A DNA stretch of 64,000 nt, taken from the NCBI RefSeq assembly GCF_032302195.1, contig NZ_CP135275.1:1612001-1676000 (forward strand). The letters run 5' to 3'. A model generated the notes under the pieces. It did no database searches, was not told the DNA's origin, and worked only from the letters and a program-made list of their open reading frames with translations. The DNA comes from Paenibacillus sp. MMS20-IR301. GTDB lineage: Bacteria > Bacillota > Bacilli > Paenibacillales > Paenibacillaceae. Below, piece by piece: positions 7,879-15,279 of this stretch (positions are counted from its first letter, which is position 1; the number at the start of each line of letters is the position of its first letter). The position numbers and the translations under genes are program-made.

Positions 7879-9012
7879 ATGTCAAGACAATCAACACCAG
7901 CAATATCCAAAGCTATATCTCAGCCGCTGTCCATCCTGATTACGCTCGCAACTGCTCTGGCTGGCGGCGGTATATTCATGCTGCTGCACTGGCCGCTGCC
8001 ATGGCTGCTTGGCCCGATGATCGCTGCCCTGATCAGCTCAAATCTGCGCAAGCAGGCTTACTCCTGGCCAGGACAAATCCGGAATACCGGGATGATTATT
8101 GTCGGGTACACCATTGGCCTTTCCCTGACTGCCCCGGCGCTCACAGAAATCTCCCGCCAGCTTCCTGCAATGCTGTTGATGACCGCGCTGCTGCTGCTGT
8201 TCTGCGCTGGAATAGCTGTTCTGGTCTCCAAGGTGTCCGGAACCAATTACAAAACGATTCTGCTCGGGAGTATTCCCGGCGGGTTAACCCAGATGCTGGT
8301 GCTGGCTGAGGAGTCGGAGGATGTTAATCTGACCGTGGTGACAGTGATTCAGGTGATCCGCCTAATGATGATCATCATTTGTATCCCTCTGTTAATTTAC
8401 AGCCCGCTGTTTGCCGGCCATGCAGGGGGGGCTGACAGTACACCGCTTGTGTCGGCCGCCGCTGAAAGCACAGGCGTGTTGTTCCCGAATATCATCTACT
8501 TCGGCATCGCATGCACGCTTTGCGGAATTGGCGGGCAGAAGATTAAGTTTCCTACCGCGTTCCTGCTCGGACCGGCGATCATAACAGCAGTGCTGCAGAT
8601 CAGCGGCCTTGAGGGGACGATGCTGCCTGCAGTATTAACCAATGCTGCGCAACTGATGATCGGGGTCTACGTTGGATTGCTGCTTGATCCGCGCAAGCTG
8701 AACCATAAGCTGCTGACGCTGTCACTTGCGGTAGGGAGCGGGGCTGTGCTGATTGCCGGTGCTTACGGCTTCAGCCTGCTGTTTGCTTATCTGGAATCCG
8801 TATCTGCGGCGACTGCACTGCTGAGCCTGGCGCCGGGCGGGATGGATCAGATGAGTCTGATTGCGCATGAGGTCGGGGCCGAATTGCCGACAGTTGCCGG
8901 TTTCCAGCTGTTCCGGACATTTTTTATCTTTTTTGCGGTTCCGCCGCTGTTCAAGCTGATTTTTCATGAGCGGAAAAGAAAACCGGAAGCAGCCGGCACT
9001 AAGTTAACATAA
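7879..9012 (+). CDS. AbrB family membrane protein (AbrB duplication, ammonia-monooxygenase-like)
   Basis: A 377-residue, largely hydrophobic protein with about ten membrane segments arranged as an internal duplication: each half has a GPxxxxAxL and GMxxGYxxG-like pattern (WPLPWLLGPMIAAL in half 1; FPTAFLLGPAIITAV in half 2) and a PGG motif (SIPGGLTQM and LAPGGMDQM). This is the Pfam AbrB membrane family, often misnamed as a transcription regulator. The transported substrate is unknown. GAGGA lies 8 bases before the ATG. The stop codon lies inside the left arm of a palindromic repeat. Confidence 0.85.
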   Translation: MSRQSTPAISKAISQPLSILITLATALAGGGIFMLLHWPLPWLLGPMIAALISSNLRKQAYSWPGQIRNTGMIIVGYTIGLSLTAPALTEISRQLPAMLLMTALLLLFCAGIAVLVSKVSGTNYKTILLGSIPGGLTQMLVLAEESEDVNLTVVTVIQVIRLMMIIICIPLLIYSPLFAGHAGGADSTPLVSAAAESTGVLFPNIIYFGIACTLCGIGGQKIKFPTAFLLGPAIITAVLQISGLEGTMLPAVLTNAAQLMIGVYVGLLLDPRKLNHKLLTLSLAVGSGAVLIAGAYGFSLLFAYLESVSAATALLSLAPGGMDQMSLIAHEVGAELPTVAGFQLFRTFFIFFAVPPLFKLIFHERKRKPEAAGTKLT

Positions 9013-9029
9013 CTTAGATTATGTTAACT
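9002..9029. repeat. Palindrome AGTTAACATAA-N6-TTATGTTAACT, copy 1
   Basis: Perfect 11-bp arms with a 6-base spacer, overlapping the TAA stop of the preceding gene. Related copies lie at 11444-11465 and 13751-13778. Confidence 0.85.
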
Positions 9030-9099
9030 ATCCGAAGCGAATGTTGTATTTGCGATATATAGATGTTTCATAGAACGAACTAACAGTTGAGCTTGGGAT

Positions 9100-9128
9100 G
9101 CCTGTAATGGGCCGCCTCAGGCTTTTTT
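9100..9128 (+). terminator. Terminator after the AbrB-family gene
   Basis: GCCTG at 9100-9104 pairs with CAGGC at 9118-9122, followed by TTTTTT. The stem is short but the T-run is good. Confidence 0.65.
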
Positions 9129-9205
9129 GAAGTTCTTAGAATTTTAACCTGAAAGTTGTCAGAATAATCATATTATTTCAAGCATGCTATAGCATACACT
9201 AATCA

Positions 9206-9239
9206 TTGAACAGTGTTCAACATAAATTACAGTGTTCAA
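9206..9239. promoter_or_regulatory. Candidate operator for the adjacent TetR regulator
   Basis: The palindrome TTGAAC-AGT-GTTCAA (9206-9220) is followed by a second AGTGTTCAA half-site at 9231-9239, directly upstream of the TetR gene. This fits TetR-type autoregulation. Confidence 0.65.
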
Positions 9240-9273
9240 AATAACGATGTTACATCAGGAGGAACTTTGGATT

Positions 9274-9897
9274 ATGGGCAGAGAGCAGAAGCAGGAACAG
9301 GAACGGGAAGCGATGCGCCGTCTCATTCTGGCAACAGCCGCTGAGCTGGCCGCCGAGAATGGGCTCGATAAGCTGTCCGTCCGCAAAATTGCTGGCCGGA
9401 TGGAATATTCTGCCGGAATTATCTATCACTATTTTCAAGGGAAGGAGGAGATTGTGGAGCAGCTGCTGCAGCAGGGATACCAGAAGATGATTAGCGGTAT
9501 GGATGCTCAGGTTCAGCTGCCTGCTGAACAAATGTCTGCGGAAGACAAATTCAAATATTCCCTTACTCAATTTATCCGCATGGGTATAGCTGAGCGTTCG
9601 CCATACAGCAGTATTATGTTAAATAGTTCACCAGCCGTCCTCAGTCTCACCGCCGTACTTCATCAGGGAGCAGCGCAGGAACGCAGTGCAATCGGGATGC
9701 TCTGCAGCATCATCGGTGAGCTGGAAGGCAGGCCCTTACAGAAGGCAGAGGTGACTGAAAAGACGGCCCAGGTGATCTGGAGCGCTGCTTTTGGGCTGAT
9801 CATACGGCTGAACTTGGAAAAGAATTTGCCGGAAGCACAGAAGGAGGCGCTGATTGACCGGCTGGTGGAAGGGATGTTAATTATTGCCCGGAGCTAG
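9274..9897 (+). CDS. TetR/AcrR family transcription regulator
   Basis: A 207-residue regulator. The N-terminal helix-turn-helix is clear: LILATAAELAAENGLDKLSV then RKIAGRMEYSAGIIYHYFQG at about residues 14-55. The C-terminal ligand domain is TetR_C-like. ATG 9274 is chosen because AGGAGG at 9258-9263 precedes it at normal distance; the upstream in-frame TTG has no such site. The upstream palindrome TTGAAC-N3-GTTCAA is its likely operator. It probably heads an operon with the membrane protein and flavodoxin genes that follow (40 bases and a stop/start junction). Confidence 0.88.
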   Translation: MGREQKQEQEREAMRRLILATAAELAAENGLDKLSVRKIAGRMEYSAGIIYHYFQGKEEIVEQLLQQGYQKMISGMDAQVQLPAEQMSAEDKFKYSLTQFIRMGIAERSPYSSIMLNSSPAVLSLTAVLHQGAAQERSAIGMLCSIIGELEGRPLQKAEVTEKTAQVIWSAAFGLIIRLNLEKNLPEAQKEALIDRLVEGMLIIARS

Positions 9898-9937
9898 AGC
9901 CAGGCGGCGGAAATATTGGCTAAGGAGGAAGATGGCG

Positions 9938-10831
9938 ATGAGGTATAGGCGGTCTGTCAGTATTTTAACATGTATAATTGCTGTTCTGGCCATAATTGCT
10001 TCCGGATACGGGCTGTTGTCGGGAGGCGGTGAAACGGCGGGGGGAAGTTCCGGTATGTTCACCTCGATCCGGGGAGAAGAGGTTGAATTATACGGCACAG
10101 GAATATACAGGCACGACTCCGTGTCTGCGGCGGCACAAGCCCGGGCACAGGATGGGGTAACTCTGCTTGCAGCGGTTCCGTTACTGCTGCTGTCTCTGCG
10201 TATGAGCCGCAAGGGCAAGATTAAAGGTCAATTGCTGCTTAGCGGAGTTTTAGGCTATTTTACGTATACTTACGCTTCATACAGCTTCCTGGCAATGTAC
10301 AATAACCTGTTTCTTATCTATGTAATGCTGCTGTCAGCCAGCCTGTTTGCGTTCCTCTTAACACTGGTATCGCTGGAACGGGAGCAGGTGAAACGTTATT
10401 TCAAACCGGGCTTGCCGGCAGCCAGTATCGGCGGATTTCTGCTGTTTATTGCTTTTATGCTTATGATGTTATGGCTGGGCAGAATTGCAGGGCCGTTAAT
10501 GCATGGAACTGTACCCCAAGGACTGGAGCATTACAGTACCCTGGTCATTCAGGCATTGGACTTAGCGGTTGTAGTACCGGTTACGGCAGTTACAGGAATT
10601 ATGCTTATCCTCAGACGGGCAGCGGGGTTCCTGCTGGCTTCCGTAGTTTTAGTTAAAGCTGCCACGTTGTTAACCTCCATCTCGGCCATGATCGCCGGAA
10701 TGCTGTATGCGGGGGTAAAGGTATCGTTAATAGAGCTTATCGTGTTTCCTGTGTTTAATCTGGGCGTGGTGATCTGTTTGTTTGTCGTGCTGAGCCATGT
10801 CCAGGAACCCGGCAAACCTATATCAGTATGA
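9938..10831 (+). CDS. Multi-pass membrane protein of unknown function
   Basis: A 297-residue protein with about seven or eight hydrophobic segments, the first acting as a signal anchor (ILTCIIAVLAIIASGYGLL), followed by an extracytoplasmic segment of about 60 residues. I do not recognise the family. ATG 9938 follows AAGGAGG by 9 bases; ATG 9932 is too close to that site. Its place between a TetR regulator and a flavodoxin-domain gene suggests a regulated membrane or redox function. The stop TGA overlaps a possible ATG of the next frame. Confidence 0.75.
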   Translation: MRYRRSVSILTCIIAVLAIIASGYGLLSGGGETAGGSSGMFTSIRGEEVELYGTGIYRHDSVSAAAQARAQDGVTLLAAVPLLLLSLRMSRKGKIKGQLLLSGVLGYFTYTYASYSFLAMYNNLFLIYVMLLSASLFAFLLTLVSLEREQVKRYFKPGLPAASIGGFLLFIAFMLMMLWLGRIAGPLMHGTVPQGLEHYSTLVIQALDLAVVVPVTAVTGIMLILRRAAGFLLASVVLVKAATLLTSISAMIAGMLYAGVKVSLIELIVFPVFNLGVVICLFVVLSHVQEPGKPISV

Positions 10832-10854
10832 TCAACGGAACAGGGGCGGATCTA

Positions 10855-11340
10855 ATGGGACGAACACTGATTGTATATACGAGTAAATACGGCTGTACTG
10901 AGAAAGCGGCGTTGCTTCTGAAAGCCAGGCTTGACGGGGCGGAAGCTGTTAATCTGAAATCTGCTAAAGTACCGGCTCTGACCTCATATGACACAGTAAT
11001 TCTTGGCGGTTCCATATACTTCGGGAAGATCCGCAAAGAAATGGTGCAGTATACTGCGAAGCATGAACAGGAGCTGTCAACTAAGCGGATAGGATTATTC
11101 ATCTGTGCCGGTATGAGGGGAGAGCAGGCGGAGCAGGAGCTGAAGCAGGCTTATCCTGAATCTCTGAACAAGATTGCTGTCACAAGGGTTAACCTGGGAG
11201 ATGAGATATATCCGGAAAAGCTTTCTTTTATGGATAAATGGGTTGTGCGGATGGTGAGAGGAAAGGGGATGGGGGCAGCTGGCGGGTTATCCATGGATCA
11301 GCTGGACCGGTTTGCTAGGGCGATGACCGGTTCCGGATAG
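10855..11340 (+). CDS. Flavodoxin-domain protein (protoporphyrinogen-oxidase-like)
   Basis: A 161-residue FMN-binding protein. The phosphate-binding loop TLIVYTSKYGCTEKAA is at residues 4-19, and an ILGGSIYFGKIRKEM segment follows at about 45-60, as in HemG/PPO-type flavodoxins (Flavodoxin_5). The family transfers electrons from menaquinone or oxidises protoporphyrinogen, but many Firmicute members are of unknown role. Starting at ATG 10855 gives the usual N-terminus (MGRTLIVYTSKYG); an ATG at 10828 overlapping the upstream stop is the alternative. It is likely the last gene of the TetR operon. Confidence 0.82.
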   Translation: MGRTLIVYTSKYGCTEKAALLLKARLDGAEAVNLKSAKVPALTSYDTVILGGSIYFGKIRKEMVQYTAKHEQELSTKRIGLFICAGMRGEQAEQELKQAYPESLNKIAVTRVNLGDEIYPEKLSFMDKWVVRMVRGKGMGAAGGLSMDQLDRFARAMTGSG

Positions 11341-11443
11341 GATTGGCAGAGCGGCGGCACAAGAACGGCATGAGCAGCAGTGAAAAGGTAGTACTATTTT
11401 AATGCTGGCGCTCATGCCGATGCACGTACTATTTTGATTAGAA

Positions 11444-11465
11444 TAACATAATAATAGTTATGTTA
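11444..11465. repeat. Palindrome TAACATAA-N6-TTATGTTA, copy 2
   Basis: Perfect 8-bp arms with a 6-base spacer, matching the inner part of the copies at 9002 and 13751. Confidence 0.8.
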
Positions 11466-11551
11466 ACCGATTCGTTGTATTGATTTTAAAACTGACGAGG
11501 GTTGAAATCACATCCGGCAACGGATATATTTTCAACTCTCTAATTATGTAA

Positions 11552-11582
11552 TTTCAACATATGAAAAATTCACATTAGAAAA
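11552..11582 (+). repeat. TTCA.CATATGAAAAATTC repeat, copy 3
   Basis: TTTCAACATATGAAAAATTC continues as ACATTAGAAAA, matching 3223-3253 over most of its length although it lies 8.3 kb away. Confidence 0.6.
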
Positions 11583-11720
11583 CATCCCTCCTAACTCTCC
11601 GCAACTATCCCATAGACACCAAACAATCTATTTACTTAGCTACATCAAAGAGGAAAAAGGAAGAACTATCATACCCTGCCCTCCGCGTCAATAAAAATCT
11701 CCCAGTGGTGGTATGTTCAG

Positions 11721-12671
11721 TTACGAATGAACTTTTTTTGCAAGCTGCTCCGTCAGCTTTAACGCTGTTTCGAGCGATTTCTGCGCGTGCAGCATGGATT
11801 GAATAGAGACTGTACCGTGCTGCAGTGACAGGAGTGCATGGCGCAGGCTTTGCTCATAAGAGTTGACCGGGCTTAGCGGAATCTCTTCTTTGCCTGCAGC
11901 AGTATAGCTGGTCAAGGTAGCCGTTGTCTCGCCAACCTCATTGCTGGTTTCGTGAAAAATCAGCTTCGCCTGCTCGAAATAAGCCTCATAGCTTACTGTA
12001 AACGGATGAGAACCAGGCAATTGGGAAGAGACAATGACCTGTGCGCTCAGCTCAGGCTGCTGGAAGGAAGCATGTACGAGCGCCTGACCGTCCTTACCTC
12101 CGGAAGTTCCCCATACCGCAGATAATGCCGGAGCATCAAGCAGCCATTCGATAAAGTCCAGCTCATGAATCATCAGATTGGCAGCGATGGACCCGAGGCC
12201 GAGATCTCCCCAGACAGGTGCGGTTTCCCGGCGCAGTGTGAGATGCAGCAGTTTACCGTAGGTCGCTCCGCGTGCAGCCTCATATAGAACCTGATGTGCA
12301 TATTCGTATTTGATGAATTGATTGACCAGAATCCTGCGGCCGTACTGCTGTTCGGCTTGCAGCATGTCCCGGGCATCCTCCAGATTCAGGGCAACCGGTG
12401 TTTCGCAAAAAACATGTTTGCCGCTCTTCAGCGCCTCTACAGCATAAATCTTGTGCAGTGCAGACGGCAGACAAATATCCACCACATCTATTGCCGGGTC
12501 CGACAGAATATCCTCGATAGATAACGTAATCTCTACTCCAAGCTCTTCCTGCAGCTTCAGCAGCTTACCCTCATTCCGTCCGAATACAATGACCCGGTCA
12601 ACAAACTCCATCTGCTTCAGCAGAGTAGCGTGATACGCCCCAAAGCCTGTTCCCAGTATGCCAATATTCAT
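11721..12671 (-). CDS. Gfo/Idh/MocA family oxidoreductase
   Basis: A 316-residue NAD(P)-dependent oxidoreductase. The Rossmann motif is at the very N-terminus (MNIGILGTGFGAYHA), followed by the family's CETPVALNLEDARDM segment (EKP-like, with the Lys replaced by Thr) near residue 90-105 and an ELDFIEWLL segment near 180. The substrate, probably a sugar or cyclitol, is not predictable. ATG 12671 is chosen for the AAGGAG site; the frame extends further upstream without one. It is transcribed divergently from a WYL-domain regulator that may control it. EKP-type Lys loss would affect catalysis, so activity is uncertain. Confidence 0.85.
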   Translation of the reverse strand: MNIGILGTGFGAYHATLLKQMEFVDRVIVFGRNEGKLLKLQEELGVEITLSIEDILSDPAIDVVDICLPSALHKIYAVEALKSGKHVFCETPVALNLEDARDMLQAEQQYGRRILVNQFIKYEYAHQVLYEAARGATYGKLLHLTLRRETAPVWGDLGLGSIAANLMIHELDFIEWLLDAPALSAVWGTSGGKDGQALVHASFQQPELSAQVIVSSQLPGSHPFTVSYEAYFEQAKLIFHETSNEVGETTATLTSYTAAGKEEIPLSPVNSYEQSLRHALLSLQHGTVSIQSMLHAQKSLETALKLTEQLAKKVHS

Positions 12672-12789
12672 TTGCAACAGCTCCTTATGTTTGATACATT
12701 CATTGTAATGCTCAATTGTTGACAACAGAGTGGCAAGAATAGAAATATGAAATGATAGCCGATTATGAAGCGGCCAATGGAGGAATACG

Positions 12790-13752
12790 ATGCGGGTACA
12801 CCGTTTGATTGCGATATTATTACTTATTGAATCCCGGGGGAAAATGAAAGCCTCTGCTCTGGCCGAAGCACTTGAAACATCCGTCCGTTCAATCTACCGG
12901 GATATTGATGTACTCGCAGAGTCAGGCATTCCGCTCTGTACCACAACCGGACCCGGGGGCGGGATTTCGCTGATGGAGGGGTATACGGTAAATTTGCGGC
13001 GGCTGCATGGGGAAGAGGTGGTTCAGCTTTTTTTGACCGGGATGGGGATGCCTGCTGAAATGACGGGGGAGAGTAGTCTGCTGCTCACCAACGCACTGCT
13101 GAAGCTGGAAGCAACTCTGCCCGCTCCGTACCTCCAGGATATCCGGACCGCACGGAACCGGTTCCTGTTCGACACTGCGCCCTGGTGGGATGAACAAGCT
13201 ATACTGCCTTGTCTGGAGACGCTGCGTGCTGCAGTATGGAGAGGAACCAAGCTCAAGGTGCTGTACCGTAAAGTGAACGGGGATATGTCACATCGTAGCC
13301 TGCATCCCTATGGGCTGGTCGTCAAACAGGGCGCGTGGTATCTTGTGGCCTATTGTGAAAGCGCATTGGAGGTCCGTACGTTCAAATGTGAGCGTTTCGC
13401 TTCAGTAGAAGGATCAGGGGAGAACTGCACAATTCCGGATGACTTCTCCCTGCAGCAATACTGGTCAGAATCGAATAAGACCTTTATGGATAACAGCAAA
13501 ACCCGGGAATTCTACCCGGTAGTCCTCCGGACGCAGGGGTACAATCAGGAGCTTCTGAATCAATTGGAAGTACTGGCAACAGAGCACGCCAGAACTGAGC
13601 TGATCATTACTGCCAATATGTACGACTATGAGACTGCCTGTGCCAAGGTACTGCCATTGCTGGTGCAGGCTGAAATTCTGGAGCCGCTGCCGCTGCGGGA
13701 TTATATTGCAATGCAGATTCGGACGTGGCAAAATATATATTTGTGCGACTAG
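12790..13752 (+). CDS. YafY-type transcription regulator (HTH_11 and WYL domains)
   Basis: A 320-residue regulator. The N-terminal winged HTH covers about residues 1-58 (LLIESRGKMKASALAEALET and SVRSIYRDIDVLAESGIPL). A WYL-type ligand domain lies at about 140-215 (VNGDMSHRSLHPYGLVVKQG then AWYLVAYCESALEVRTFKCE), followed by the WCX extension. GGAGGAATACG precedes the ATG. WYL proteins sense nucleic-acid ligands or small molecules. Divergence from the oxidoreductase gene suggests joint control across the 118-base gap. Confidence 0.88.
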   Translation: MRVHRLIAILLLIESRGKMKASALAEALETSVRSIYRDIDVLAESGIPLCTTTGPGGGISLMEGYTVNLRRLHGEEVVQLFLTGMGMPAEMTGESSLLLTNALLKLEATLPAPYLQDIRTARNRFLFDTAPWWDEQAILPCLETLRAAVWRGTKLKVLYRKVNGDMSHRSLHPYGLVVKQGAWYLVAYCESALEVRTFKCERFASVEGSGENCTIPDDFSLQQYWSESNKTFMDNSKTREFYPVVLRTQGYNQELLNQLEVLATEHARTELIITANMYDYETACAKVLPLLVQAEILEPLPLRDYIAMQIRTWQNIYLCD

Positions 13753-13778
13753 TTTACATAATCAATATTATGTTAACT
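13751..13778. repeat. Palindrome AGTTtACATAA-N6-TTATGTTAACT, copy 3
   Basis: Ten of eleven arm pairs match, with the same 6-base spacer as copy 1. It begins at the stop codon of the WYL regulator gene, as copy 1 does at its own upstream gene. Confidence 0.85.
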
Positions 13779-13837
13779 ACATGCGTTTAATTGTATCTAT
13801 AATTATAGGCAACTGCTGAAGCTATGTTTATATAAAA

Positions 13838-13885
13838 ATGGGGCTGTCCCAAGCAGCCATTTCATGGCTTTTGGGACAGCCCCAT
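13838..13885. terminator. Long bidirectional stem-loop between convergent genes
   Basis: Arms ATGGGGCTGTCCCAA (13838-13852) and TTGGGACAGCCCCAT (13871-13885) are perfectly complementary, with an inner CAGCCAT/ATGGCT pairing. The minus-strand transcript of the MFS gene runs into TTTTTATA after the stem. Confidence 0.85.
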
Positions 13886-13902
13886 GATGCTAAATCATAT
13901 GT

Positions 13903-15135
13903 TCAACTTCTTTGTTCTCCCGCTTCAACAAGCTCTCTGATCCGGAGCCGCTTATGAGCGGTAAAGAGGAAGGGCAGGCCTAGCGCAGTAGTCAAGGCTA
14001 TCGGTATGAAGACCGCAGGGCCGTTCGCCGCACCGAATTGATCGAGCAGCACGCCCCCGAGAACAGGCGCCATTACGTTGCCCAGGTTATTGAAGCCGAT
14101 GGTGCCGAAATAGGTGCCTTTCCACTCCGGCCGGGCAATCCGGTCAATCAGCATATCCATCATGGTAAAGAGGAGCACCTCCCCGACCGTGAACAGGATT
14201 ACGCTGAACATTAGCAGGGCAATTCCGCCTGGCATGCCGAAGAGCAGCAGGCTAAGTGCAATGCAGACATTCCCCAGAATCAGCGGGAGGATCGGCGGGA
14301 ATTTGCTTGCTGTGCGGACGATCGGGTACTGCACAACAAGCACAGTCACCGCGTTCAGCGACAACATATAGGAGAAGATCTGCCCGCCGTTTGTATAATG
14401 TGTGTTCATCGCCAGAAACTGGGCCAGTGTGGAACTGAAATGCCCATAGCCTAATACGCAGAAGATAGTACCCAGCAGAACAGGCAGGAACACCTTATCC
14501 CTCCCGGTGGTTGCCAGCGCTTCGCGCAGTTTTGGCGTCTGTGCTTCACCGTGAACCGGCAGGCTGGACTTGTGTACTGAAAATTGCAGAAACAGCACCA
14601 GGCCATAAGCGATATAGACCAGCCCTGCGATCAGGAAGGGGAAAGTTGATTTTGCCGATCCCAGCTGCAGCCCGATAATCGGTCCGAATACTACACCGAC
14701 ATTAACCGCTGCATACCGCAGATTGAAGACAAGCAACTTATGCTCTTTCGGGGTAATGTCTGACAGCAGCGCCCGTGAGGTTGGTTCAAATACGGCCCGG
14801 CATAATCCGTTCAGCGTATTGACGAGAAAAAAGACCCATAAATGCTGCGCGGCAGCAAAGCCGAAGAATACACAAGCCCAGCCGAATACGGAGACCAGCA
14901 TGACGATTCTGCGTCCGATAACATCAGAGATGTATCCGCCGTAGAAACTGATCATTACGCCTGCCAGTGAGCTGACGGCTACTGTAAATCCGGTCTCGGT
15001 TGAGGAAGCGCCCAGGACCTGTGTCAGATAGATTGAAAGAAATGGAATGCTCATGGAGGTGACCATCCGGCCGAACATCGTGCCGATGATAATCGTCCAG
15101 GCCAGAGGGTGAATATGCCGCAAATGCTGTTTCAT
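13903..15135 (-). CDS. MFS transporter (multidrug or sugar efflux type)
   Basis: A 410-residue major facilitator with twelve hydrophobic segments. The loop 2-3 motif A appears as GGYISDVIGRRIVML near residue 62-76. The protein is of the drug:H+ antiporter or SetA-like size class. It is divergent from an SgrR-type regulator with a 144-base gap. In enterobacteria SgrR activates the sugar exporter gene setA, so the pairing hints at a sugar or sugar-phosphate stress exporter; this is inference. A strong stem-loop follows the stop. Confidence 0.87.
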   Translation of the reverse strand: MKQHLRHIHPLAWTIIIGTMFGRMVTSMSIPFLSIYLTQVLGASSTETGFTVAVSSLAGVMISFYGGYISDVIGRRIVMLVSVFGWACVFFGFAAAQHLWVFFLVNTLNGLCRAVFEPTSRALLSDITPKEHKLLVFNLRYAAVNVGVVFGPIIGLQLGSAKSTFPFLIAGLVYIAYGLVLFLQFSVHKSSLPVHGEAQTPKLREALATTGRDKVFLPVLLGTIFCVLGYGHFSSTLAQFLAMNTHYTNGGQIFSYMLSLNAVTVLVVQYPIVRTASKFPPILPLILGNVCIALSLLLFGMPGGIALLMFSVILFTVGEVLLFTMMDMLIDRIARPEWKGTYFGTIGFNNLGNVMAPVLGGVLLDQFGAANGPAVFIPIALTTALGLPFLFTAHKRLRIRELVEAGEQRS

Positions 15136-15279
15136 AATAATCGGGTGTCTCCTAATCAGGTAGATTAAATGTGTCTGATGCTTCTTGTAGCTGGATTAAG
15201 TATAATTGTATAGAAAAAAGGGGGAAGTAAAAGTGTAAAGTTTATTTACAGCTTTTCACCTTTAAAGGAGCGGAAGTTA

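Larger units (their letters stand above)
11341..11720. other. Gene-free stretch with two repeats
   Basis: 380 bases between two convergent genes. It holds palindrome copy 2 (11444-11465) and copy 3 of the TTCA.CATATGAAAAATTC repeat (11552-11582). No gene is supported and no strong terminator is seen. Confidence 0.7.
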
